Positions 1-5,928 of a stretch of DNA of 12,859 nucleotides are shown piece after piece (within the stretch, counting starts at the first letter, position 1; the number at the start of each line of letters is the position of its first letter). The translations under genes were made by a program, and so were the position numbers. Source of the DNA: Geobacter sp. (lineage in GTDB: Bacteria > Desulfobacterota > Desulfuromonadia > Geobacterales > Geobacteraceae); the NCBI GenBank assembly GCA_003857395.1, contig RPRC01000186.1, positions 1 to 12,859 of the forward strand, in the 5' to 3' direction. The notes under the pieces are model-generated. The model ran no database searches. It was not told the DNA's origin and saw only the letters and a program-made list of their open reading frames with translations.

Positions 1-2076
1 AACTTCGGGAAGGGTTTCTCCACGTACATACACGAATGCCGTGCCCCGCAGAGACGCAGTCAGGAGATCCCGCAGCGACTCGTGCTGGCATTCGAAAATA
101 ACCTTCCCGCACCGCTCCGCCACCAGCGGAAGATAGCGCATGAACTGGAAGGTATCCCCGAACCCCTGTTCCGCATGGACAAGCAGCGTCCTTCCCGAAA
201 ATGAGCAACCATCCCAGAGTGGCAGGTCAGCATGACGAACCGGGACCGGTTCATTTTTGCTGAAACGGGCCTCAAATTTCTGGAAGCCTTCCGCAAAGTT
301 ACCGGTCATGAGATATAAAACAGCGAGATTCCAGCGGGCGGTAGTGTAACCGGGATCAATCTTCAATGCCGTGCGGAATGAGTCTTCCGCTTCGGACAGC
401 CTGCCCAGCGCCTGAAGTACGACGCCGAGATTCTGGTGGGCCCGCACATCGACAGGACACAACTGCAGGGCCTTTCGATATGCCTGTTCAGCCTCGTCCA
501 GGCGGTCTTCTCCAAAAAATGCATTGCCGAGATTAATGTGGCAGTCCGCATACTCCGGGTCACATGCCAGAGCGCTGTAAAAAAACCCGCGCGCCTCACG
601 ATGCCTGCCCTTTTCCCTGCATACAACGCCGAGAGCGTTAAAAGCCTCGGGGATATGCCGATTCAGCAATAGTGCGCGAACCAGGGGTTTTTCCGCCTCA
701 TCCACCCTCCCCGTCTGGAGAAGGGAAAGCCCATCGGAATAGGCCGCTTCCAAAGCAGGTGAACGCAGATCTCTTTCAGCGAGGAACTTGGTGACTCGTG
801 CAATCAGGGCCGCTCTTAGGGAAACCATCACACCCTGCCAATCACCGGCCTGCTCCTGTCGAAAAAGCCGCATGTCCGGATACCAGGGAGAATCATCCCG
901 GTCCAGCATCCAACGCCAGTCGGCTGCATAGGGAAGCAGCACCCAGGTTTCCTTGCCAAGTGCACCTGCCAGGTGTGCGACACCGGTGTCGATGGAAAGA
1001 ACCAGATCAAGATTGGCTATCAGTGCGGCAGTATCGCTGAAATCGCGGATCTCCGCCGTGTGGTCAACAAGTCCGAACCCGTGCCGCGCTTCACCACTGG
1101 CGGACATCTCGTTATCCAACTGCAGCGAATAGAAAGTTACGCCTGGCATGTCAGAAAGAAGCGCAAAGTTTTCGAAGGGACAGGTTCTATTGGGATCGGG
1201 CTTTTTCCTTCCTGCCCAGACCAGGCCAACTCGAACCGTATCGGTAGCAGTGAACTTCACATTCCAGGATGACAGAGCATCCAAGGAAGGGAAAATATAA
1301 GGAAAATTCAGGGGAATCGTTTCAAGCCTGGTTTGAAAAACCGCTGGCAGACTCATAACCGGCAGCTGGCAATCAAAGTCCGGAAGCGGTTCGCCCGCAG
1401 CCACACACGAATAAACTCCCGGAACTCCGGCAAGCACTGTCTTCTGGGGCTCTGGACACTCAACTATCACCGTGCCTCCCTGCGCTGCCAGCAGCGGAAG
1501 ATAGCGCGCAAACTGAAAGGTGTCCCCGAAACCCTGTTCGGCGTAAATAAGGATGGTCCGATTCTCCAGAGGTCCGCCGTCCCACAACGGCTGTAGAAAC
1601 GTTCGGGGTTTGGTTGTGAATCCACGCTTTTTCCAGCGCCACTCAAACTCCTGCCACCCTTGGGCGAATTCGCCGACCTGCAGCAGAGCCAGAGCGAGAT
1701 TCCAATGCGCCTCGGCACAATCCGGATCGAGCGTCAGGGCCCGGTGGCAGCTTGCCATTGCTTCGTACGGCTTTCGCAACGACTGGAGGGCGGTGGCAAT
1801 GGTAACATAGCCTTCGGCAAAGGTGGGCATACGACAGAGAGCCTCACGATAGCTTGCAATTGCCTCTTCCCATCGCCCCAACTCCAGCAGGGCATTCCCG
1901 CGATTGTGATATAAGGCACCCGTGCTGAGCCTTTGCGCAAGCGCCTGATTGTAAATGGAAACAGCATCGGCATATCTTTCCATTTCATGAAAAGCATGCC
2001 CCAGACGCAGATAGGCATCGATAGAATCGGGATTCCGGGAAACATCCCGGATGTATGTTTCCAGTGAACTATTCAT
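1..2076 (-). CDS. Tandem-duplicated TPR / glycosyltransferase protein (C-terminus beyond window)
   Basis: The minus strand is one open frame from an ATG at 2076 to the left edge (692 codons, no stop), so the gene continues outside. Two modules repeat with a 456-residue offset. Module 1 has about four TPR units (residues 21-155), then a heptosyltransferase-like (GT9-type) domain: LWDG at 164, AEQGFGDTFQF at 179, GLVWAGRKK at 284, SIDTGVAHLAGALG at 361 and SPWYPDMRLFRQ near 396. Module 2 has about five TPR units (441-612), then LWDG at 620 and AEQGFGDTFQF at 635, and is cut by the edge. TPR-linked transferases of this kind commonly glycosylate proteins or surface polymers. Placement beside the motility genes behind a sigma-54-type site suggests flagellin or surface glycosylation, which is inference. 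The start is uncertain: the frame stays open back to a TAG at 2218-2220, the ATG has no clear Shine-Dalgarno, and GTG at 2154 or TTG at 2088 are possible. No signal peptide is seen, so it is probably cytoplasmic. Confidence 0.9.
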   Translation of the reverse strand, partial: MNSSLETYIRDVSRNPDSIDAYLRLGHAFHEMERYADAVSIYNQALAQRLSTGALYHNRGNALLELGRWEEAIASYREALCRMPTFAEGYVTIATALQSLRKPYEAMASCHRALTLDPDCAEAHWNLALALLQVGEFAQGWQEFEWRWKKRGFTTKPRTFLQPLWDGGPLENRTILIYAEQGFGDTFQFARYLPLLAAQGGTVIVECPEPQKTVLAGVPGVYSCVAAGEPLPDFDCQLPVMSLPAVFQTRLETIPLNFPYIFPSLDALSSWNVKFTATDTVRVGLVWAGRKKPDPNRTCPFENFALLSDMPGVTFYSLQLDNEMSASGEARHGFGLVDHTAEIRDFSDTAALIANLDLVLSIDTGVAHLAGALGKETWVLLPYAADWRWMLDRDDSPWYPDMRLFRQEQAGDWQGVMVSLRAALIARVTKFLAERDLRSPALEAAYSDGLSLLQTGRVDEAEKPLVRALLLNRHIPEAFNALGVVCREKGRHREARGFFYSALACDPEYADCHINLGNAFFGEDRLDEAEQAYRKALQLCPVDVRAHQNLGVVLQALGRLSEAEDSFRTALKIDPGYTTARWNLAVLYLMTGNFAEGFQKFEARFSKNEPVPVRHADLPLWDGCSFSGRTLLVHAEQGFGDTFQFMRYLPLVAERCGKVIFECQHESLRDLLTASLRGTAFVYVRGETLPEV

Positions 2077-2500
2077 GGAGTTGTCCAACCAGGGCACGGC
2101 AGCAAACGCGCCTATGCATGGCAAATGTTTTGACTCACTGATTTCTGAAGACACTCGGGCTTCAGTCGCAGCACCCTGTAATGACTTAAGCAACAAACAT
2201 GCCGCACAGCCAGGCAGCTAACCGTCTGTTTTAACGCCAGATATCGAAGCACAAGGCAACTGCGTCAATATTTTGAACGGGATTCCCACCCTGATTTTCG
2301 ACAGCGACAGCAGCCAATCACGGATCAGTTTGCAGCAGGCCCGATATCATTTCATGGAAAGGTTTTTGTTTGTCTATGTGGTATATTCCATGATATTGTT
2401 CACAACTATTCCGGCCGTTCCGAAGCGAGGCCGCAGCGCCTTCCCCACCGCACCGGAAGTTGAAAGCCTGATGTAGAGAAGGCCAGAAGGACCCGAGACG
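2077..2500. other. Divergent intergenic region between TPR-glycosyltransferase and pilZ
   Basis: This 424-base region holds the control signals for two divergent genes. A good leftward sigma-54-type site lies at 2189-2204 and is listed separately. Rightward, a weaker sigma-54-like site lies at 2355-2370: TGGAAA, then TTGT in place of TTGC, with the right ten-base GG-to-G spacing, and it could serve pilZ. A leftward TTGACG at 2263-2268 sits 17 bases from GATATC (2240-2245), a weak sigma-70-like pair. The AT-rich stretch 2350-2410 is the likeliest melting region for pilZ. A 67-codon rightward frame at 2273-2476 has no recognisable features and is not called. No tRNA, repeat or terminator was seen. 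Confidence 0.5.
2189..2204 (-). promoter_or_regulatory. Sigma-54-type promoter for the TPR-glycosyltransferase gene
   Basis: On the minus strand the site reads CGGCATGTTTGTTGCT. It matches the TGGCACG-N4-TTGCW consensus at 10 of 12 defined positions, with exactly ten bases between the GG (-24) and GC (-12) pairs. Transcription would start near 2178, about 100 bases before the ATG at 2076 and 24 bases before an alternative GTG at 2154. Flagellar middle and late genes in delta-proteobacterial relatives are often sigma-54 dependent, so the site would tie this gene to the motility regulon. Only sequence match and position support the call. Confidence 0.6.
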
Positions 2501-3313
2501 ATGTCAAAAAGGAAAATAAACTACGAACACTATTTTACTGTGGGTCAACAGGTCAAAGTCGGCGTCCGGCTTTCCGCTGGCCTTCTTCGGGAAAGCAACG
2601 GAGAGATCACAGTTTTTTCGGGAAACCTCGCCAAGATCGAAATCCTTGGCGGCGACACACCGAAAGCCCTCACATCCCTGAAGCCCGGTTCCCGCGTTAC
2701 CTTATCCGGCTGGTCAGGCTGGGGTTTCTATTGCGCTAATGCCGCTCTCGTTGAAATGGTCTTGCCAAAGGAGTTCACTCTCCGCCTCGAAGGTGAGGTT
2801 GAGGAAATTCAGCGACGCGAGTATTTTCGCCTTGACGTTTCCTTGCCGGTAAGATTGACAGTCCCTCCCCAGCAGACAATCGCCTCTCTCAGCGAACAGT
2901 GGGAAAAGAAAATTGCCCAACAGCAGAACTCATTACCGCTCAAGATGTTTTCAACGGCCAGCGGCTACCGGGCAGTTATATCCGGCAAAGAGGAGATTTT
3001 TTCCGAGGACGTTAACTTGAGCGCAGGTGGCATACGACTGAGGACTCAGTCAGCCCTGTCGATTGGAACCCGTATCCACGTTGACCTGTTCCTGCCCATG
3101 AACCCGCCAAGAATACTCTCAGCGGTAGCGGAAGCACTGCGGTGCAATGAGGTCACTCTCCGGATTGGCAAGGCGCCGGTTTTCATTGTCGCCATGAAAT
3201 TCATCCTCCTGGAGGAAAAAGACCGGGAAGCGATAATCGCCTATCTCTTTTCTGAGCAAAGGCTCCAGCTCCAATCGGAAGCAGAGCGGGACCTGCCGTC
3301 TCCCTCACGCTGA
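2501..3313 (+). CDS. PilZ-domain c-di-GMP effector, YcgR-like
   Basis: This 270-residue protein has two parts. Residues 1-95 look like the beta-rich N-terminal domain of YcgR-type proteins. Residues from about 104 to 245 form a PilZ domain. Both c-di-GMP-binding signatures are visible: RxxxR at R106-R110 (within QRREYFR) and [D/N]xSxxG at N172-S174-G177 (DVNLSAGG). A loop of about 45 residues (125-165) is inserted between the two motifs. No signal peptide or membrane segment is seen, so it is cytosolic. In the YcgR family, c-di-GMP binding lets the protein engage the stator or rotor and slow or bias the motor. Its position converging on motAB fits that role here, by inference. The ATG is preceded by AGAAGGA at 2485-2491, a good Shine-Dalgarno with a 9-base spacer. 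It is the only plus-strand gene in the window. Confidence 0.9.
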   Translation: MSKRKINYEHYFTVGQQVKVGVRLSAGLLRESNGEITVFSGNLAKIEILGGDTPKALTSLKPGSRVTLSGWSGWGFYCANAALVEMVLPKEFTLRLEGEVEEIQRREYFRLDVSLPVRLTVPPQQTIASLSEQWEKKIAQQQNSLPLKMFSTASGYRAVISGKEEIFSEDVNLSAGGIRLRTQSALSIGTRIHVDLFLPMNPPRILSAVAEALRCNEVTLRIGKAPVFIVAMKFILLEEKDREAIIAYLFSEQRLQLQSEAERDLPSPSR

Positions 3314-3386
3314 CAGCCTTTTTCCCCCTGAACATCTCACAGCAAACCGCTTCTACCTGGCAGCAGCAATGCCCCCCGGATACAAC

Positions 3387-3416
3387 AAAAAAAAAGCACC
3401 AGTCCACGCTGGAGCC
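3387..3416 (-). terminator. Intrinsic terminator of the flbD-motA-motB transcript
   Basis: On the minus strand GGCTCCAG pairs with CTGGTGCT across a CGTGGA loop (seven pairs including one G-U, plus one T-T mismatch). An uninterrupted run of nine T residues follows. The orientation fits termination of leftward transcription coming from motB, about 280 bases after its stop codon. The plus strand has no T-run after the stem, so it should not terminate pilZ. Confidence 0.65.
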
Positions 3417-3504
3417 AGTCAGACTCCAAGGGACACGGCGCTGTAATAAGCTCCACTTCCTTCAAACACACCATGTAATTAGTTTCTATCCGGAAAGTCT
3501 CGGC

Positions 3505-3659
3505 AGAGGCTGGGCTGGAACTTCCTCGAAGCCTCTCGTAATCGGTCGCCACCCTAGACACAGAACGGGCTACCTGCTGGATTCAAACGCTTTCCTTGCT
3601 TTCGCAGTCTTGCCATAAAGCCGTACGAGAGACTCCGAGAAAGCCCCAGCCCGTCGGAG
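3505..3659 (-). other. Structured RNA candidate in the motB 3' region
   Basis: Reading leftward there are three pairings. (1) A 6-bp stem, 3633-3638 with 3654-3659. (2) A long-range stem, 3621-3631 with 3533-3545, of 11 pairs with a two-base bulge; it encloses about 75 bases that include a TGC-GAAA-GCA tetraloop hairpin. (3) A 7-bp stem, 3505-3511 with 3530-3536. Stems 2 and 3 share bases 3533-3536, so they cannot form together, as in switch-like RNAs. A U-rich terminator lies about 90 bases further on. I do not recognise the family. Short matches to cobalamin and c-di-GMP riboswitch cores are too degenerate to name one. Confidence 0.3.
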
Positions 3660-3695
3660 GATAGCTCTGTGTTGGTGTTTCCGGATGAAAACAAA

Positions 3696-4502
3696 TTAGA
3701 TATTCCGCGGTTCACCCCGTTCACCGTCGCTGGACAGCACGACGATATCAACCCGTCGGTTTTTAGCCCGACCATCAGGAGAACTGTTGGCAGCAACAGA
3801 GCGAAACTCAGCATATCCTGTTGCCGAAAGCTTCTCCGGCTCAAACTTGTAGTAGTAGACAAGGTGACGAACAATGTTCGTCGCCCGGGCGGTGGAAAGC
3901 TCCCAGTTGGAGGGGAATGCCGGGGTACTGATGGGAATATTGTCAGTATGCCCCTCGATTCGGATATCATTATTATAGTCGCTCAGTGACTCGGCTATTT
4001 TGGCCAGAAGAGGATAGGAACTCACGCGAATCTCGGCACTTCCCGAGTCGAAAAAACCCGCCTCTTTGAGGCTGATAACGAGCCCCCGCCGATTAATATC
4101 CAGGCTTATCTTGTCCTGCATGCCGTTTTTCAGCAGGTAGGCCTCCAGGGATGACCTGGCCTTTTTGAAATCTTTTTCCTCGGCATGGTACTGCTGTTTG
4201 GTGGTCTTCGAAAAGGGCATCTGCGGCTGCATATCACCCCTCGCGGTTGGTGAAGAAATAGCGGGGATCTGGCTCAGCTCCGTAGAATCAAGCACATTGA
4301 CCTTACTCATAGGACTGGACTTTGCGTAGCCGAAAGACTCGCGGAGAGAGGCAATGACTTCCTCTACTTTGCGTTTGTCGGTCTGCGACATGGCAAACAG
4401 TGTGACGAACACGGCAAAAAGAAGGGTAATGAAATCGGCGTAGGAAACAAGCCACCGTTCATGGTTTGCATGCGGCTCAGGCTTTTTCTTCCTTCGTGCC
4501 AT
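3696..4502 (-). CDS. motB: MotB, flagellar stator peptidoglycan-anchoring subunit
   Basis: This 268-residue protein has the full MotB layout: a basic N-terminus (ARRKKK), one membrane segment at about residues 17-38, a plug/linker region (about 40-130) and a C-terminal OmpA-like peptidoglycan-binding domain (about 140-255). The ion-binding aspartate is D23 in SYADF. OmpA-type signatures are IRIEGHTDN near 180-188, NWELSTARA near 199 and NRRVDIVV near 248. MotB dimerises in the inner membrane with MotA and holds the stator to the cell wall while protons, or possibly sodium, flow past D23. Coupling-ion type cannot be read here. Its ATG directly follows the motA stop (TAAATG, no gap), so the two are translationally coupled and made together. 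Length is normal and the gene looks intact. Confidence 0.96.
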   Translation of the reverse strand: MARRKKKPEPHANHERWLVSYADFITLLFAVFVTLFAMSQTDKRKVEEVIASLRESFGYAKSSPMSKVNVLDSTELSQIPAISSPTARGDMQPQMPFSKTTKQQYHAEEKDFKKARSSLEAYLLKNGMQDKISLDINRRGLVISLKEAGFFDSGSAEIRVSSYPLLAKIAESLSDYNNDIRIEGHTDNIPISTPAFPSNWELSTARATNIVRHLVYYYKFEPEKLSATGYAEFRSVAANSSPDGRAKNRRVDIVVLSSDGERGEPRNI

Positions 4503-5270
4503 TTATTTGCCCTTTTTCTCATCGCCGGTCTGGACCAGGAATGACCGAAGCTTCTGTTCGATGTAATGGGGGTTTTCGCCGTTCTGAATAGCAGTCAGCC
4601 CCTCAATGATCATCCTCTTTTGCAGGAGTTCCTCTTTGATTCGATGCTTCAGCTTGGTAGCAAAGGGAAGACAAATGATATTGGCAATCATGAGTCCGTA
4701 GATCGTTGCAACGAATGCAACGGCGATACCACCACCCAGTTTCGAGGTATCGGAAAGGTTGTTCATGACGTGAATCAGGCCGAGAACAGCTCCGATAATA
4801 CCGATAGTCGGCGCATATCCTCCTGCCGCCTCAAAAAACTCGACACTCCCCTTTGCATGATCTTCGTAAGTATCCAGCTCCGTTTCCATGGTATCCTGCA
4901 GCTTCTGCGGGTCGATCCCGTCAACCACAAGCGAAATCCCCTTGCGGGTAAAACGATCCTTTGCTGTCTGGGCTTCCTGCTCCAGAGAGATGAGACCGTT
5001 TCTCCTGGCCTTGGCGGCGTAATTGATCATTTCTTTAATAATAGCTTCATTGTCCGATGAACTGATAAACAGCACCCGCTTCGAATCCTTGATCGCCTGC
5101 TTGATGGTTGCCATGGGAAAACTAATGAAAGCGGCACCAAAAGTCCCCCCACAGACGATAAGGGCAGCTGTCGGCTGAATAATGGCGCTGACATGTCCTC
5201 CCTCGAGGATCTGTCCGCCGATTACGGCTCCGAAACCGAGTATCAATCCGATAATTGTGGCGATATCCAT
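4503..5270 (-). CDS. motA: MotA, flagellar stator ion-channel subunit
   Basis: I chose the ATG at 5270 (MDIATIIGLILGFG), giving 255 residues. A longer frame from a TTG at 5309 adds 13 polar residues before the first membrane helix and is less likely. AGGA lies about ten bases upstream of the ATG. Four membrane segments are visible near residues 2-22, 30-50, 152-170 and 180-202, with a large cytoplasmic loop between the second and third. The rotor-interface charges R89/R90 and E97 and the conserved prolines P154 (GYAPTIG) and P202 (CLPFATK) match MotA landmarks. MotA surrounds MotB, conducts ions and pushes on FliG. The gene lies 160 bases after flbD, probably on the same sigma-54 transcript, and abuts motB. 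Confidence 0.96.
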   Translation of the reverse strand: MDIATIIGLILGFGAVIGGQILEGGHVSAIIQPTAALIVCGGTFGAAFISFPMATIKQAIKDSKRVLFISSSDNEAIIKEMINYAAKARRNGLISLEQEAQTAKDRFTRKGISLVVDGIDPQKLQDTMETELDTYEDHAKGSVEFFEAAGGYAPTIGIIGAVLGLIHVMNNLSDTSKLGGGIAVAFVATIYGLMIANIICLPFATKLKHRIKEELLQKRMIIEGLTAIQNGENPHYIEQKLRSFLVQTGDEKKGK

Positions 5271-5392
5271 ACAATAGGTATCCTGTTTCGAAATTTTCCC
5301 CAGTCGCAAGAACTCGGCCGGGAAATCGTACGCCTGCGCTGCAAGACCATACTACTTTGCCGGACACATTTCACGGCAAGCCATCGGGGAAT

Positions 5393-5430
5393 CCGGCAAA
5401 CCGGACGGGTCTCCCAAATGGTTTGTCCGG
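5393..5430 (-). other. Stem-loop between flbD and motA
   Basis: CCGGCAAACC at 5393-5402 is complementary to GGTTTGTCCGG at 5420-5430, giving a ten-pair stem with a single bulged base and a 17-base loop. It starts at the base next to the flbD stop codon. No T-run follows on the minus strand, so it does not look like a terminator. It may be an RNA-processing or stability element that lets motA and motB be expressed differently from flbD. Confidence 0.45.
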
Positions 5431-5688
5431 CTACAACCTGGAGAAGGGATGGAAAGAATCCTCCCAGCGCCTGCGAAAATATTTCTTGCCCGGACTGCGG
5501 ACCGAGCGGGCGAATATTTTCGCCTTGAAGGAAATGATCCGCTCGATCAGCACGGCAGCATCTTCCAGAATCACGTAGCGGTTGCCGTTACTCAAGGTAA
5601 TGTGAGTATCGGGGGTTTCTTCAACCACTTCGATCAGATCCTCGTTCACATACATTTCGCTGCCGTCAAGCCGCGTCAGTTTTATCAT
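5431..5688 (-). CDS. flbD: FlbD family flagellar protein
   Basis: This small protein of 85 residues starts MIKLTRLDGSEMYVNEDLIE and continues with an EETPDTHITLSNGNRYVI stretch and an amphipathic segment (LIERIISFKAK). That is the pattern of the short FlbD family (PF06289), which sits next to motA in many spirochetes, firmicutes and delta-proteobacteria. Its biochemical role is not settled. It is not the Caulobacter FlbD activator, which is a much larger protein. The family core is about 60 residues; residues 56-85 here form an extra, strongly basic tail (several K and R). It is the first gene of the flbD-motA-motB transcript, about 40 bases after the predicted start from the sigma-54 site at 5739-5754. 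Confidence 0.88.
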   Translation of the reverse strand: MIKLTRLDGSEMYVNEDLIEVVEETPDTHITLSNGNRYVILEDAAVLIERIISFKAKIFARSVRSPGKKYFRRRWEDSFHPFSRL

Positions 5689-5738
5689 TACGTCACCACC
5701 CCATAGTTTTCATTTCGGAATGCAGATGGGTTTACTTG

Positions 5739-5754
5739 AGCATTATTTGTGCCA
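5739..5754 (-). promoter_or_regulatory. Sigma-54-type promoter for flbD-motA-motB
   Basis: The minus strand reads TGGCACAAATAATGCT. It matches TGGCACG-N4-TTGCW at 10 of 12 defined positions, with the exact ten-base spacing between GG and GC. Transcription would begin near 5728, leaving a leader of about 40 bases before the flbD ATG at 5688. It lies just after the flgL terminator, so the mot genes have their own start. An enhancer-binding activator (FlgR/FleQ type) would be needed and is not in the window. Confidence 0.68.
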
Positions 5755-5815
5755 TTCGTGTCAAAAAACCGACCAAGGTGTTTCTTCCCCAAAAAACAGG
5801 AAAATTTCTCAACGC

Positions 5816-5856
5816 AAAAAAGGCCAAAGGGCTCACGAGCGCCCGGATGGCCTTTT
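5816..5856 (-). terminator. Intrinsic terminator after flgL
   Basis: Plus-strand AAAAGGCCA (5818-5826) pairs with TGGCCTTTT (5848-5856), and an inner GGGC/GCCC stem caps the hairpin. On the minus strand the GGCC stem is followed by six T residues, a strong intrinsic terminator for the leftward flg transcript about 75 bases after the flgL stop. The plus-strand side has only four T residues, so it may act weakly in both directions. Confidence 0.85.
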
Positions 5857-5928
5857 AGATAAATATCTCGACAATGCCCTGTCCCCACGGGAAGGGAATT
5901 TTTGCTGATCGTGCCAGGAACCTGACTC

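Larger units (their letters stand above)
3314..3695. other. Convergent intergenic region after pilZ and motB
   Basis: These 382 bases lie between the stop codons of pilZ and motB. No convincing protein gene was found on either strand; a 74-codon leftward frame at 3337-3561 runs through the terminator and has no family features. The region contains a leftward intrinsic terminator (3387-3416) and, upstream of it on the same strand, several inverted repeats forming a structured 3' untranslated region for the mot transcript (listed separately). No rightward terminator for pilZ is obvious. The T-run soon after its stop (about 3320-3324) lacks a clear stem. Confidence 0.6.

Noticed and set aside
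2324..2348. Sigma-28-like ATCAGTTT...CCCGATAT before pilZ
   Set aside because: The spacer is 8 bases instead of 11 and the -35 is imperfect.
2273..2476. A 67-codon rightward frame in the divergent intergenic region
   Set aside because: There is no clear ribosome binding site and no recognisable family, and it overlaps the probable pilZ promoter and leader.
3545..3575. Sigma-28 -10-like ACCGATTA in the motB 3' region
   Set aside because: No TAAAGTTT-like -35 is present at the required distance.
3541..3630. Cobalamin or c-di-GMP (GEMM) riboswitch on the minus strand
   Set aside because: Short co-linear matches exist (GGCAA, GAAA loop, GGAA, GAATCC, CCCG, CTGT), but the highly conserved GEMM segment GACGCAAAGCC is missing, the cobalamin B12 box is degenerate, its internal stem is not maintained, and no target gene follows.
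3600..3660. Group II intron domain V-like string (TCTCGTACGG)
   Set aside because: The matching 5' half and the GAAA-capped domain V hairpin are not present in the right order, and no intron-encoded reverse transcriptase is nearby.
5893..5918. TGGCACG on the minus strand after flgL as a sigma-54 promoter
   Set aside because: The downstream GC is eight rather than ten bases from GG, and the TTGC element is missing. It also lies upstream of a terminator with no gene between.
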